A stretch of 37,042 nucleotides of DNA from Saprospiraceae bacterium. GTDB taxonomy: Bacteria > Bacteroidota > Bacteroidia > Chitinophagales > Saprospiraceae. The stretch covers positions 1-37,042 of the forward strand of contig JAHQWA010000607.1 in the NCBI GenBank assembly GCA_019634045.1, written 5' to 3'. The number at the start of each line of letters is the position of its first letter. Position 1 is the first letter of the stretch. Positions 25,881 through 35,131 of the stretch are shown in pieces. A model generated the notes under the pieces. It searched no databases, was not told where the DNA came from, and worked only from the letters and a program-made list of their open reading frames with translations. The translations under genes were made by a program, and so were the position numbers.

Positions 25881-26320
25881 GGTAGTGTGTCGGTTTTGAT
25901 TAAATAAATGAAAAAAAGCTTTTCAACTGGGGAAAATGACTGATCGGATAAAATTGTTATAGGGAAGAAATATGCGGGTTAAATAGGTGTGATAAGTAGT
26001 TTTATGCTACTTGTTGTTGGAGTGGTTCTTCGTAATGTTGGAGTACGTAGTACGTTTCTGATTGTCGTACTTGATAACGCAATGATAGAAAAAATTATTT
26101 CTTTCTCGCGATTTTTTTTGGTGGGAGGTGAATGGTGTGATAGAGCAAAACAAGCGGAGTAAGCGCTCTGAGGACGAGGCAATCAACTTACTAGCACTCA
26201 TTTATGAAATTGAATTTTGCGCAGGTAATCTAGTGAAAAGGAGATAAAAAAACATCAAATTTATTCTTCATTTAACACAATAAACGGGCTTGGAAGGGTA
26301 GATTTGCCTCCTTACCTTAG
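25881..26320. other. Intergenic region, no gene recognised
   Basis: Two overlapping minus-strand frames (25979-26201) are short, Ser/Thr/Ile-rich and unlike real proteins. The region has a small hairpin (aagtag/ctactt, 25994-26012) and a tight palindrome-like gtacgtagtac near 26043-26053. Nothing can be assigned. Confidence 0.4.
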
Positions 26321-26773
26321 TCACACCCATCGCGCAATGATCTTATCACAAGCCTTATCCAGCATCTCATATACCTGCTCAAAACCATCGTCATCATAAT
26401 AGGGATCCGGAACGCTCCTATTGGCATTCGGGTCCACCTGGTTCATGATTAGATGTACCTTTTTTTCTTGTATTGTATTATTGGCCTTGCGTAGAATATT
26501 CGCCAAATTAGATTGGTCCATGGCGAAGATCAGGTCAAAGGTATCCAAATCTTGTGCTTGAAATTGGCGTGCTCTTTGGTAAGTAATATCAATTCCATTT
26601 TTCCGGGCCACTTGGATGGAGCGTCGATCGGGTTGCTCTCCGACATGCCAGGCACCCGTGCCTGCTGAGTCCACTTCCCAATCTAATCCCTGCGCCTTAA
26701 TCTTCATTTGTAGAATACCTTCAGCTAAGGGAGAACGACAAATATTCCCTAAACACACCATTAATACCTTCAT
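26321..26773 (-). CDS. Low-molecular-weight protein-tyrosine phosphatase
   Basis: The enzyme removes phosphate from tyrosine residues, often of polysaccharide export kinases, or acts on small phosphoesters. Start at 26773 (MKVLMVCLGNICRSP) is chosen because the catalytic loop lies at the very N-terminus in this family; the frame itself extends 14 codons upstream. The 150-residue protein has nucleophile Cys7, Arg13 and Ser14 in CLGNICRSP, and the general acid Asp123 in VPDPYY. Length is standard. It is divergent from trkA; no tyrosine kinase or capsule gene is adjacent. Confidence 0.93.
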   Translation of the reverse strand: MKVLMVCLGNICRSPLAEGILQMKIKAQGLDWEVDSAGTGAWHVGEQPDRRSIQVARKNGIDITYQRARQFQAQDLDTFDLIFAMDQSNLANILRKANNTIQEKKVHLIMNQVDPNANRSVPDPYYDDDGFEQVYEMLDKACDKIIARWV

Positions 26774-26863
26774 GCCACAATAATACTTCATTTGCCGCGC
26801 AAATCCAGCGTACACAACAAAAGAGTAAAGGATTTGTCTTATTTAAAATGAGCAAAAAAGGCT

Positions 26864-26871
26864 ACTTTTGC
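26864..26871 (+). promoter_or_regulatory. Candidate -7 box of trkA
   Basis: TACTTTTG matches TAnnTTTG and lies 18 bp before the trkA start codon. A TTTG at 26834-26837 is 26 bp further upstream, longer than the usual spacing. Confidence 0.45.
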
Positions 26872-26889
26872 GGGATTAAACCTTGACAA

Positions 26890-28230
26890 ATGAAAATTGT
26901 GATTGCGGGAGCGGGTGATGTGGGTTCCCATCTGGCGGAGTTGCTGAGTTTTGAGCATCAGGATATCGTTTTGATTGATACCAATCAGGACATTCTTGAT
27001 ATCGCCGCCAGCCATCTAGATGTTTTGACCATTCGAGGAGATGTCTCCTCTATAGATATCCTGCGACAAGCTGAAGTAAATAAGGCCAACTTGTTTTTAG
27101 CCTTGACCACTTCTGAGCAGACCAACCTGATCGCATCAGTGCTAGCCAAAAAGATCGGAGCCAAGAAAGTGATTGCCCGGGTGCAAAACCCACGCTACCT
27201 TTCTGCTGAACAATGCGAACTTTTCCAAGACCTAGGAATCGATACGCTAATTTGTCCGCCCCAACTAGCAGCGAAAGAGATTTCTCGCCTAGTTAAGCAA
27301 TGCTCTTTTACGGATCACTTCGAATTCGAAGAGGGTAAAATTAGCCTGGTCGGTATTACACTGGACGATTACTCTCCCCTAGCCAACCGGAAGCTGTCGG
27401 AAGTTCGAGCCATGCAATCGGACTTTATGCTCCGCCCCATTGCTATCCTAAGAGGCCATCAAACCTTGATTCCAAGATCTGAAACTGTTTTCCATCGCAA
27501 TGATCACATCTATTTCATCACGCGAGAGGAGAACATAGATGCCGTGATCAATTTGGTAGGTAAAAAGAAGGTGAAAGTAAAAAATGTGATGATCCTGGGC
27601 GGAAGTAGTTTGGCAAGAGATACCGCCAGAATTCTAGAGCAGGAATACAATGTGACCTTGATTGAACGCAATAAGGAGAAATGCAAAGTTTTGGCTGAAG
27701 AACTCGATAGCACCTTGATCATAAACGGCGATACGAGCAACTTTGACATGCTGGAGGAAGAAGGGCTTAGTCGCATGGATGCTTTTGTTGCTTTATCCGG
27801 CAATTCCGAGACCAATATCATCGCTAGCCTTACGGCAAAGAACCATGGCGTGTACAAGACCATTGCGCAAGTAGAAAATAAGGAATACATTCATATCTCT
27901 CAAAACATTGGAGTAGACACACTCATCAATAAGAAACTGATTACGGCGAATAATATCTTTCGTTTCGTGCGCAAAGGCCAGGTAGAAGCGATTACGAGCT
28001 TAGCGGGGGTGGATGCGGAAATCATTGAGTATGTCATCCATAAAAAAAATCAATTGACGCGGAAGCCCTTGCGGGATCTACATTTCCCCAGTACGGCTAT
28101 CGTGGGTGGCATCATTCGTGGCGAAGAAACCCTGATACCCAATGGTGATTTTCAGCTACAGGTTCATGATAAAGTGATCGTATTTGCGCTGCCAGAAGCC
28201 ATTTCCAAATTAGAAAAACTATTCCGTTAG
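26890..28230 (+). CDS. trkA: TrkA, NAD-binding subunit of Trk potassium uptake
   Basis: TrkA is the peripheral, nucleotide-binding gating ring of the Trk potassium transporter. The 446-residue product is a tandem duplication: Rossmann-type RCK_N at 1-120 (GAGDVG 7-12, Asp30), TrkA_C at about 140-222, a second RCK_N from 231 (ILGGSSLARD) and a second TrkA_C at about 370-446. The four-domain layout and length match E. coli TrkA. The second nucleotide loop (GGSSLA instead of GxGxxG) is degenerate, so ligand binding may be limited to the first half. trkH starts 13 bp downstream. Confidence 0.94.
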   Translation: MKIVIAGAGDVGSHLAELLSFEHQDIVLIDTNQDILDIAASHLDVLTIRGDVSSIDILRQAEVNKANLFLALTTSEQTNLIASVLAKKIGAKKVIARVQNPRYLSAEQCELFQDLGIDTLICPPQLAAKEISRLVKQCSFTDHFEFEEGKISLVGITLDDYSPLANRKLSEVRAMQSDFMLRPIAILRGHQTLIPRSETVFHRNDHIYFITREENIDAVINLVGKKKVKVKNVMILGGSSLARDTARILEQEYNVTLIERNKEKCKVLAEELDSTLIINGDTSNFDMLEEEGLSRMDAFVALSGNSETNIIASLTAKNHGVYKTIAQVENKEYIHISQNIGVDTLINKKLITANNIFRFVRKGQVEAITSLAGVDAEIIEYVIHKKNQLTRKPLRDLHFPSTAIVGGIIRGEETLIPNGDFQLQVHDKVIVFALPEAISKLEKLFR

Positions 28231-28243
28231 GTGAGGGCGTGTT

Positions 28244-29692
28244 ATGATTAATATTCGACCAATCATCAGAGTAATCGGCATCCTCCTTGCTCTCCTTGGT
28301 GCATTGATGCTGTTGTGCATTCCCTTTTCTCTTTACTACAAGGCCGGGGATCACCTGGCTTTACTCTATTCCGGCCTGTCCGGTATTGTTTTGGCTGGGC
28401 CCCTACTCTACTTCGTGAAGAATGAGGGAAACATCAAAAAGAGAGAAGGGTATTTAATAGTTGCCCTGGGCTGGTTAACGATGGTTACCTATGGAGCGCT
28501 ACCTTACGTATTCAGTGGCGTGATTCCGAATCTGGCCGATGCCCTCTTTGAGACCGTATCGGGTATGACAACCACCGGTGCCAGTATTTTGACTGATATT
28601 GAAAGCACCCCCAAAGGCATCTTATTTTGGCGCAGTCTTACTCAATGGATTGGCGGGATGGGCATCATTGTCTTAACTGTAGCCATCTTCCCACTCTTGG
28701 GTATTGGCGGGGTGGAGCTATTCGTTGCTGAAGCGCCGGGGCCCACTTCCGACAAGTTACACCCCCGGATTAGTGAAACGGCTAAACGCCTTTGGTTTCT
28801 CTACGTAGGGCTAACGGGTACCTTAATGCTAGTACTGTACGGCCTGGGGATGGGCTTCTACGACGCCATTAATCACGCCCTGACCACCATGGCTACCGGC
28901 GGTTTTTCTACCAAGAATGCTAGTACTGCCTACTTTGATAGCGCGTCGATCCAATATACCCTTGCCTTTTTCATGTTCCTGGCGGGGACCAATTACACAG
29001 TCATCTATTTTGCCTTCAAGGGCAAGCTGGGGCGGGTTTGGAAAAGTGACGAATTCCGGGCCTACGTTTTTCTTGTCCTCTTGCTAACTTGCTTGGTGAC
29101 CTTGGGCGTATTTGGGGTATCGGGTCAAAGCGTGGAACGCTCTTTTCGCCAAAGTCTCTTTATGATCATATCCTTGATCACGACGACCGGCTTCGTTTCG
29201 GCAGATTACACCAGTTGGTCGAATGGCTTGACCATGACCTTTTTTATTCTGCTGTTCTTAGGCGCCTCGGCAGGATCTACTAGTGGTGGCATCAAGATCA
29301 TTCGTCATCTTGTCTTTTTCAGAAACTCCTTTTTGGAATTCAAGCGGATCCTGCATCCCAGGGCTATCATTCCTTTAAAATTGAATGGTAAACGAGTGCC
29401 CGGACGGATTCTTACCCATATTATCATTTTCCTCCTCCTCTATCTTATTCTTTTCGTGCTAGGATCCATCATCCTGACGATACTCGGCCTCGATTTCATG
29501 ACAGCGATAGGCGCAGCAGCTACTAGCCTTGGCAATGTAGGACCAGGCATAGGGGAAGTAGGGCCAGTAGACAACTTTGCCCATTTGAGTCAGCCTGTTA
29601 AGCTCTTTTTGGTATTCTATATGCTATTGGGACGCTTGGAGTTATTTACAATCCTGGTGCTATTCACTCCCTATTTTTGGCGTGCTTCATAG
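28244..29692 (+). CDS. trkH: TrkH, potassium-translocating subunit
   Basis: TrkH is the membrane channel-like subunit that takes up potassium. The 482-residue product has the four pseudo-repeated selectivity loops: SGMTTTGAS (106-114), TTMATGGFST (214-223), SLITTTGFVSAD and SLGNVGPGIG, separated by hydrophobic segments. The start ATG lies 13 bp after trkA, so both subunits are made from one mRNA. It ends 19 bp before a convergent gene encoding a cyclic-nucleotide-binding protein. Confidence 0.95.
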   Translation: MINIRPIIRVIGILLALLGALMLLCIPFSLYYKAGDHLALLYSGLSGIVLAGPLLYFVKNEGNIKKREGYLIVALGWLTMVTYGALPYVFSGVIPNLADALFETVSGMTTTGASILTDIESTPKGILFWRSLTQWIGGMGIIVLTVAIFPLLGIGGVELFVAEAPGPTSDKLHPRISETAKRLWFLYVGLTGTLMLVLYGLGMGFYDAINHALTTMATGGFSTKNASTAYFDSASIQYTLAFFMFLAGTNYTVIYFAFKGKLGRVWKSDEFRAYVFLVLLLTCLVTLGVFGVSGQSVERSFRQSLFMIISLITTTGFVSADYTSWSNGLTMTFFILLFLGASAGSTSGGIKIIRHLVFFRNSFLEFKRILHPRAIIPLKLNGKRVPGRILTHIIIFLLLYLILFVLGSIILTILGLDFMTAIGAAATSLGNVGPGIGEVGPVDNFAHLSQPVKLFLVFYMLLGRLELFTILVLFTPYFWRAS

Positions 29693-29711
29693 CAGGTGAT
29701 TTAGGTCATGA

Positions 29712-30611
29712 TCAACCATATCGATTGGAGGTTTCGAACCTTTCTTGGTAGTAGGAAAGTACTTCCTTAATATTGGGGGCCTTGATGCTCGTGGGGCCAG
29801 ATCGGATGTAAAAATGTTGTGCATCTTTATCCTCTAGAATGATCGGATGGTTAGAAGGTGTGCAATTGATCCTTAGCAATATTTTGTTGTCGAGTTTCTC
29901 CGTATTAAAGTGAATATTGGTGGAGCCATTGATCCCGACTTTGTGCTTTAAAATCTGTATGATACTTTGCTTATAGTTATCTAGGTCTTTTTCTGAGTTG
30001 ACATCCAAGCCAATCACCTCTGCCTCATCATTCACTCCTAGCAAAATCGTACCTCCCCTAGTATTGAGGAAAGCACAAATGGTCTTCACCACTTCTTGCT
30101 TTAGCTTCTTGCTCAATGACTCCTTAAACTCAATCGTCACCCCTTCCCCTTTCTCGATGATACGTTCCGTGGCGTGGGCGTATTCCTCATTCAAATAGCT
30201 AATGACATAGCCGACTAGACCTCGAAAAATAGAAAAGGAGCTCTGCGGCGGAATCATCTTTTCTTCGAACAATAGATCTCCTTCAATTACAATCAGGCTA
30301 CTATCTACTAGGGCCGTCATCGTTCCCATTCTAGGGCTCCCATTCAAGACGGAGATCTCTCCGAATAGCTCTCCTTTTTCATATATTTTTTCTTTGCCGC
30401 TATTCAGGTTCAATCTCAGGTTACCTTCTTCAATGATATAAAATGCAGAACTATCCGTCTCGGAAGAGTAGAACACAACTTCTCCAGCGGGGAAATGCTG
30501 ACGTTTGGCTAACTTAAAAAGGTGATGCCGCTCTTCAGGTGTGAGAGATTGGTATAATCGATTCCCCTGACAAGCTTTTTCAAAATCCTCAAAACTTAAT
30601 GCTTGACTCAT
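29712..30611 (-). CDS. Cyclic-nucleotide-binding domain fused to AlbA_2/Schlafen domain
   Basis: The 299-residue product combines two domains rarely seen together. Residues 15-130 form a Crp-type cyclic-nucleotide-binding domain with its phosphate cassette FGEISVLNGSPRMGT (83-97), including Glu85 and Arg94, so a cNMP may be bound. Residues 158-275 look like the Schlafen AlbA_2 domain (TIEFKESL, CAFLNTRGGTILLGVND, FYIRSGPTS), a putative ATP/DNA- or RNA-binding module. No Crp-type HTH follows. It probably senses a nucleotide and acts on nucleic acid. It faces trkH with a 19-bp gap; no functional link is proven. Cytoplasmic, no signal peptide. Confidence 0.8.
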   Translation of the reverse strand: MSQALSFEDFEKACQGNRLYQSLTPEERHHLFKLAKRQHFPAGEVVFYSSETDSSAFYIIEEGNLRLNLNSGKEKIYEKGELFGEISVLNGSPRMGTMTALVDSSLIVIEGDLLFEEKMIPPQSSFSIFRGLVGYVISYLNEEYAHATERIIEKGEGVTIEFKESLSKKLKQEVVKTICAFLNTRGGTILLGVNDEAEVIGLDVNSEKDLDNYKQSIIQILKHKVGINGSTNIHFNTEKLDNKILLRINCTPSNHPIILEDKDAQHFYIRSGPTSIKAPNIKEVLSYYQERFETSNRYG

Positions 30612-30747
30612 GAGTGTACTAAGAGTATGAACTAAGGCGATTTAATTACACCAATAATAAGAAAACTCAGCCAAACTTAATCTTCGAAGCCCTTTTAATT
30701 TCCAGCTAAATGAAGTCCGGATTCATCCCCAGCTATATCTCCCCCAT

Positions 30748-30793
30748 AAAAAAACCCGAAGCCTCAGGCAGATTTGCCGAGCATGCTTCGGGT
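30748..30793 (-). terminator. Terminator of the amidohydrolase gene
   Basis: acccgaagc (30754-30762) pairs with gcttcgggt (30785-30793), with an inner ggca/tgcc stem (30767-30778). The A run at 30748-30754 becomes the U tract on the minus strand, ending the amidohydrolase transcript. Confidence 0.75.
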
Positions 30794-30820
30794 CATTTTG
30801 GCCGTAAGTCCAGCTATTGG

Positions 30821-32206
30821 TTACTTGTTTTGACGACCAGCGATTTCCGCTAATTGGGCCTTGATGACAGACTTAGTCAACCAGCGCCCGGCAGTCATCA
30901 CTCCTATTTGTCGCTGGGCATTACTAATATCTTCTATAGGGTTGGCTTCCAGCAAGATCAAGTCTGCTGCCGCCCCTTTTACCACGGTCCCATACGTCCC
31001 TTCTTCTCCGAAGAATTTGGCTGGATTGGCCGTGCCACTTTGCAATACAGCTAAGGCAGGAATCCCCGCGTCCACCATGTCTTTCAACTCATGATGAATC
31101 GAGAAACCGGGTACATTATAGACCTGCGGTGCATCTGATCCCAGTAGGATTCCGGCACCTGAACGATGTAAATTGCGCATGATCTTTTGCCGCAACGCCA
31201 CAAAGGCTTTCCAACGCTCCACATCATAGGCGGGGTCTTCCAACATGCGGTTTTTGTTGAGTCGCCATTGGTAAAGGGTAGCAGAAGGCATGTATTTCAT
31301 TTCAGACTCATTCCCAATCACTTCTGGTTTGGTGGGTGAAAACCAGCGAGTCATCAGTGTTTGTGTAGGCACAAACCAGACGCCACGAGCCTTGGCCCTA
31401 GCTACTAGTTTAGATAATTTATTAACATCCGCCAAGGCGGTAAAATTATACCCGAAAAAGCCATTCTGGTTCATCTCCACATCCGCAGACTCTGACACTA
31501 GTCCCTCTAAAAATCCGTCTAGGTGATCGATGGAGGCATAGCCCGCGTCGATAGCTCTTTCGATCCCTACCTGCAAAGGAACATGCCCTGAAAAAGGGAT
31601 CCCGACCTTCTCGGCTGTTGCGACTACAGCATTGAAGACTTCCAAGCTTAGGCCCGGGTGGATCTTTAAGAAATCGTATCCATCCGTTTTGTATTTCGCC
31701 ACCTTGGTCCGGGCTTCTTCAATGGTTTGCACGCTATTACCATTAACAGAAGGGCTAGAAGTATAAATGCGTGGGCTAAGGATACTCCCGTCCGCTGCTT
31801 GTTTACGCAGTCCTAAATGATAAGGGTCCCCTAACATGCCCCGAATGGTGGTGATTCCCTGAGATAGATATAAAAACAGGACCTCCTTCACACGGGTATC
31901 ATCACCGTCTCTCGGTGTAGGGATATGGGCATGCATTTCTGCTAGACCAGGCATCAAAAATTTCCCTTCCCCATCAATCTGCATGGCCGATTTAGGAACT
32001 CGAATCTTCGTCACCGGCCCCACCTTGTGGATCTTACCATTTTTGATCAATACGGTTTGGTTGGGCATGAGACCATCCCCGTTCATGGGTAATACATTTA
32101 CATTGACAAAAGCGATCACCTTGGCGGTTTCCGTATTTTGTGCAGAGATGTAGGTAATGGATAGGAAAAAGAAAATTAGTAAGTTGTTGAATCGTAATCG
32201 TTTCAT
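30821..32206 (-). CDS. Exported metal-dependent amidohydrolase (imidazolonepropionase-like)
   Basis: The 461-residue product has a signal peptide (hydrophobic 9-21, cleaved near SAQ) and an amidohydrolase TIM barrel: HxH as His92 and His94 (EMHAHIP), a probable carboxylated lysine Lys181 (FLKIHPG), His208 (SGHVP), His228 (IDHLDG) and Asp358 (LLGSDAP). The C-terminal GTVVKGAAADLILLEANPI is typical of prolidase/imidazolonepropionase-like members. It hydrolyses C-N or related bonds in the periplasm, and may act on dipeptides or cyclic amides, but the substrate is open. It has its own terminator and is divergent from mtnA. Confidence 0.9.
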   Translation of the reverse strand: MKRLRFNNLLIFFFLSITYISAQNTETAKVIAFVNVNVLPMNGDGLMPNQTVLIKNGKIHKVGPVTKIRVPKSAMQIDGEGKFLMPGLAEMHAHIPTPRDGDDTRVKEVLFLYLSQGITTIRGMLGDPYHLGLRKQAADGSILSPRIYTSSPSVNGNSVQTIEEARTKVAKYKTDGYDFLKIHPGLSLEVFNAVVATAEKVGIPFSGHVPLQVGIERAIDAGYASIDHLDGFLEGLVSESADVEMNQNGFFGYNFTALADVNKLSKLVARAKARGVWFVPTQTLMTRWFSPTKPEVIGNESEMKYMPSATLYQWRLNKNRMLEDPAYDVERWKAFVALRQKIMRNLHRSGAGILLGSDAPQVYNVPGFSIHHELKDMVDAGIPALAVLQSGTANPAKFFGEEGTYGTVVKGAAADLILLEANPIEDISNAQRQIGVMTAGRWLTKSVIKAQLAEIAGRQNK

Positions 32207-32508
32207 TTCTGGTTATTATGTTGAATAGTACAATATCCTGATAATGGAGGATATGCCCAAGGGATATGTTGCTAAGTGCATTAACTTCCCATGCCATGAT
32301 TTAATTGCCAGAAGCGCTGATATTTCCTACACAGATCGAGCAGGCTCGTTCAACATCCTCGAGATGAATTCCACGTTAATTGTAAAATAAGCTAAGATTA
32401 TGCCTAAGTCTTGTAATAGGATAATCTGTTATTAGCGGAATGAATCTGGACGTTTTTAGTAGTTTTGGCGCGTTAGAATAGCAAAGGAATACAGAGCAAA
32501 TAAATAGC
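32207..32508. other. Divergent amidohydrolase/mtnA intergenic region
   Basis: No gene is seen. TAGTTTTG at 32460-32467 fits the -7 consensus for mtnA, 42 bp before its start, but lacks a TTG partner. A short dyad (cgagcaggctcg, 32337-32348) is the only other structure. Confidence 0.4.
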
Positions 32509-33618
32509 ATGAAGATCCAAAATCAATCCTATCGCACCATTTGGCTCGACACAGAAGATGAGGGCACTGTACATATCATCGATCAACGCAGCCTCCCTCA
32601 TGCGCTGACCATTGAAGCGCTCAAGAGTCTAGAAGAAGGTGCCGCAGCTATTAGAGAAATGCACGTTCGCGGGGCACCCTTAATTGGAGTTACGGCAGCC
32701 TATAGCATGTACTTAGGGCTTTATCACGCTCCCGAAAACACCGACTGGAGTACCTTCATCCCTACCGCCATTCAACAGTTACAAGAAACACGTCCCACTG
32801 CTGTTGATCTGTTCAATGTACTTCAAAGAGTTCAAGCCGCGCTACGGGGTATCAATGATCAGCAGCAATTGATTGCGATTGCGAAGGCCTTGGCCGCTGA
32901 AGTAGCTGAGGAGAGCGTCACTTTTTGTCGAAATATCGGTCTGCACGGATTGAAGATCATCGAAGATATTTACCAGAATAATGGTAACAAGCCCGTAAAC
33001 GTTTTAACCCACTGCAACGCAGGTTGGATGGCTTGCATCGACTATGGCACCGCTACCTCTCCGATTTATGCCGCTCATGATAAAGGCATCCCTGTCCACG
33101 TCTGGGTAGATGAGACGAGGCCCAGAAATCAAGGGGCGCGGATCACTGCCTTTGAGCTCAAAGAACATGGCGTTCCGCATACGGTGATTGTCGATAATTT
33201 AGGCGGTCATCTTATGCAGCATCAATTGGTAGATATGGTCATTGTTGGGACAGATAGAACTACCCGAAATGGAGATGTGGCCAACAAGATCGGCACCTAC
33301 CTCAAAGCCTTGGCAGCGCATGACAATGAGGTACCCTTTTACGTCGCCCTCCCCTCCTCTAGCATTGATTGGACGATAGAGAATGGGTTGCGGGATATTC
33401 CGATTGAAGAACGTAGCGGCCATGAGGTTAAATATATTCAAGGCTTGGATCAGGACGAGCTCAAGCAAGTCCTACTCACTCCTGCTGAGAGTCCTGCACT
33501 CAACTATGGCTTCGATGTAACGCCTGCCCGACTGGTCACGGGATTGATCACAGAACGGGGCATCTGTGCGGCTTCGGAAGATGGCCTATCGGGCTTATTC
33601 CCAGAATTGAATGATTAG
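32509..33618 (+). CDS. mtnA: S-methyl-5-thioribose-1-phosphate isomerase
   Basis: MtnA converts 5-methylthioribose 1-phosphate to methylthioribulose 1-phosphate in methionine salvage. The 369-residue product has RGAPLIG (54-60), catalytic Cys169 in LTHCNAG and Asp249 in VGTDRTTRNGDVANKIGTY (general acid/base), all as in the family. Length is typical. No other methionine-salvage gene is nearby, so the pathway is dispersed or incomplete here. Some homologues act on other aldose phosphates, but residue conservation supports mtnA. tag follows 67 bp later on the same strand. Confidence 0.94.
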   Translation: MKIQNQSYRTIWLDTEDEGTVHIIDQRSLPHALTIEALKSLEEGAAAIREMHVRGAPLIGVTAAYSMYLGLYHAPENTDWSTFIPTAIQQLQETRPTAVDLFNVLQRVQAALRGINDQQQLIAIAKALAAEVAEESVTFCRNIGLHGLKIIEDIYQNNGNKPVNVLTHCNAGWMACIDYGTATSPIYAAHDKGIPVHVWVDETRPRNQGARITAFELKEHGVPHTVIVDNLGGHLMQHQLVDMVIVGTDRTTRNGDVANKIGTYLKALAAHDNEVPFYVALPSSSIDWTIENGLRDIPIEERSGHEVKYIQGLDQDELKQVLLTPAESPALNYGFDVTPARLVTGLITERGICAASEDGLSGLFPELND

Positions 33619-33685
33619 AAATCGTTAGGTCAAGCGATCCGAAGATTGTATATTGACTCCCTTTCGATCACCCAAATAATAAGCT

Positions 33686-34330
33686 ATGGCAAAGCAAATA
33701 CCAGCAGACGGACTCATCATTGGAGAAGATGGCAAAGCGCGTTGTTGGTGGTATAACAACCTACCCGATTATCTGCTATATCATGATGAAGAATGGGGGC
33801 ATCCCGTTACCGATGATATTCGTCTATTTGAAAAGATCTGTTTAGAAGGGTTTCAATCCGGCTTAAGCTGGCTCACCATCTTGCGGAAGCGCGAAAATTT
33901 CCGCCAGGCCTTTGCCGGTTTTGACTTTGAAAAGGTCGCTCGTTTTGGAGAGAAAGAGGTAGAACTACTCCTACAAGATGCAGGAATTGTACGGCACCGA
34001 AAAAAGATCGAATCCACGATTAACAATGCAAAAAAAGCCTGTGATCTGGTGGACCAGGTGGGCTCCTTAGCTAAATACTTCTGGAGCTTTGAACCGGATG
34101 ATAGTGAACGGCCAGAGAAAATGGATTATGCCACGCTAAGTACTTTATCCCAAACGCCTACTTCTACGGCGATTAGTAAGGACCTCAAGAAAAGAGGATG
34201 GAGTTTTGTAGGTCCTACCACGGCCTACGCCTTCATGCAAGCTATGGGACTCGTCAACGATCATTTGGAAGGTTGTTATGTCCGCGCTATTGTGGAAGAA
34301 AAACGAAATAAATTAGATCGGAATTTCTGA
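33686..34330 (+). CDS. tag: DNA-3-methyladenine glycosylase I
   Basis: Tag removes 3-methyladenine from alkylated DNA in base-excision repair. The 214-residue product shows the family core: CWW with zinc ligand Cys20, YHDEEWG (His33), FEKICLEGFQSGLSWLTIL with substrate-contacting Glu54 and Trp62, and the C-terminal zinc ligands His193 and Cys197 in NDHLEGC. Length is slightly above E. coli Tag (187) owing to about 17 extra N-terminal residues. It may be co-transcribed with mtnA. Confidence 0.94.
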   Translation: MAKQIPADGLIIGEDGKARCWWYNNLPDYLLYHDEEWGHPVTDDIRLFEKICLEGFQSGLSWLTILRKRENFRQAFAGFDFEKVARFGEKEVELLLQDAGIVRHRKKIESTINNAKKACDLVDQVGSLAKYFWSFEPDDSERPEKMDYATLSTLSQTPTSTAISKDLKKRGWSFVGPTTAYAFMQAMGLVNDHLEGCYVRAIVEEKRNKLDRNF

Positions 34331-34418
34331 GGAGGTTTCGCCTGTTGCAAGAGGGAAGCGTTTCGACTCTGTTTGGTCAAGCTGCGAGTCACCACCAGCA
34401 ACCATAAGTAGGGTGATT

Positions 34419-35046
34419 TTATTTGTCATAGTACCTAACATTTTCCTCTTCTATCCCGTAGCAAAGTGATGCCTTTCTTAGACCAAATATTCTACCACTT
34501 TTCGCTTCGTAGTTAGCGTACAATTCACCGTTTTTTCTGAAGGCTTGTTGAATCCCTTCTTCTCTGCCCAAGCTTAGATTTAATTTTTTGTAAAGTTCAC
34601 CAGAGGGATACCATTGCTTTTGTTCTCCGTGTGCCTTTCCTAAATGATAATTTAAATGAGCAATTAAGATATGGCTTGAATCTGATGACCACATTTTTTT
34701 TTTCTCCGTGCAGTTTCCCTTGATGATAATTTGCCACTTGTTTCAACTCCCCGTCAGGATACCACCGCACGGCTTGATCTTGTTTTTTACCATTTAGGAT
34801 TCCTGTTTTTTCTTTGAGCGTACTGTCTGGGTAAAAACTTACCATAAAGCCTGAATAGAGTTGGTCATTCAATGACCATAGCGATGTTTTATTTTCGTAG
34901 TGCAATAAAGATGCGTTGACGGTTCTATCTGGTATCCGTTCTAATATTTCCAGTGCATTAGGAATGCTTCTTTTTGCTTCTCTATTTTCTGCACAGCTTA
35001 TAATTAATGCACTTAACATAAATGCAATTGGTATAGCACATTTCAT
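34419..35046 (-). pseudogene. MORN-repeat (YwqK-like) lipoprotein, split by a frameshift
   Basis: Two overlapping frames encode one protein. The first (start 35046) has lipobox IISC (Cys18) and MORN-type repeats (GFMVSFYPDSTLKEK, AVRWYPDGELKQVA) up to KLHGE; the second continues with GKAHGEQKQWYPSGELYKKL and ends at 34419. The switch falls on ten A residues (34694-34703 on the complement). With nine, the reading runs through as GEKKMWSS, giving 208 residues. The intact form would be an envelope-anchored lipoprotein with antiparallel MORN hairpins; the YwqK antitoxin name is only a family label. Slippage, phase variation or a sequencing error could all explain it. It follows the YHYH gene. Confidence 0.75.
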
Positions 35047-35058
35047 ATTCTTCTTTTT

Positions 35059-35108
35059 AAAAAGGAATCATCACGAATTAGCTGCATAGACATTCTGATG
35101 ATTCCTTT
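35059..35108 (-). terminator. Hairpin between YHYH and MORN genes
   Basis: aaaggaatcatca (35061-35073) pairs perfectly with tgatgattccttt (35096-35108) over 13 bp, with a 22-nt loop. On the minus strand it follows the YHYH stop by 24 bp and ends in TTTTT. It may be a terminator or attenuator for the MORN gene. Confidence 0.55.
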
Positions 35109-35131
35109 CCGGTGAGCCATCAAATTTTATG

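Noticed and set aside
25979..26201. Two overlapping minus-strand small frames
   Set aside because: Low-complexity Ser/Thr/Ile content, no start context and no recognisable family.
34419..35046. A toxin-antitoxin system, because the MORN protein resembles YwqK antitoxin
   Set aside because: YwqK is only a family label; the protein carries a lipoprotein signal and no toxin gene is next to it.
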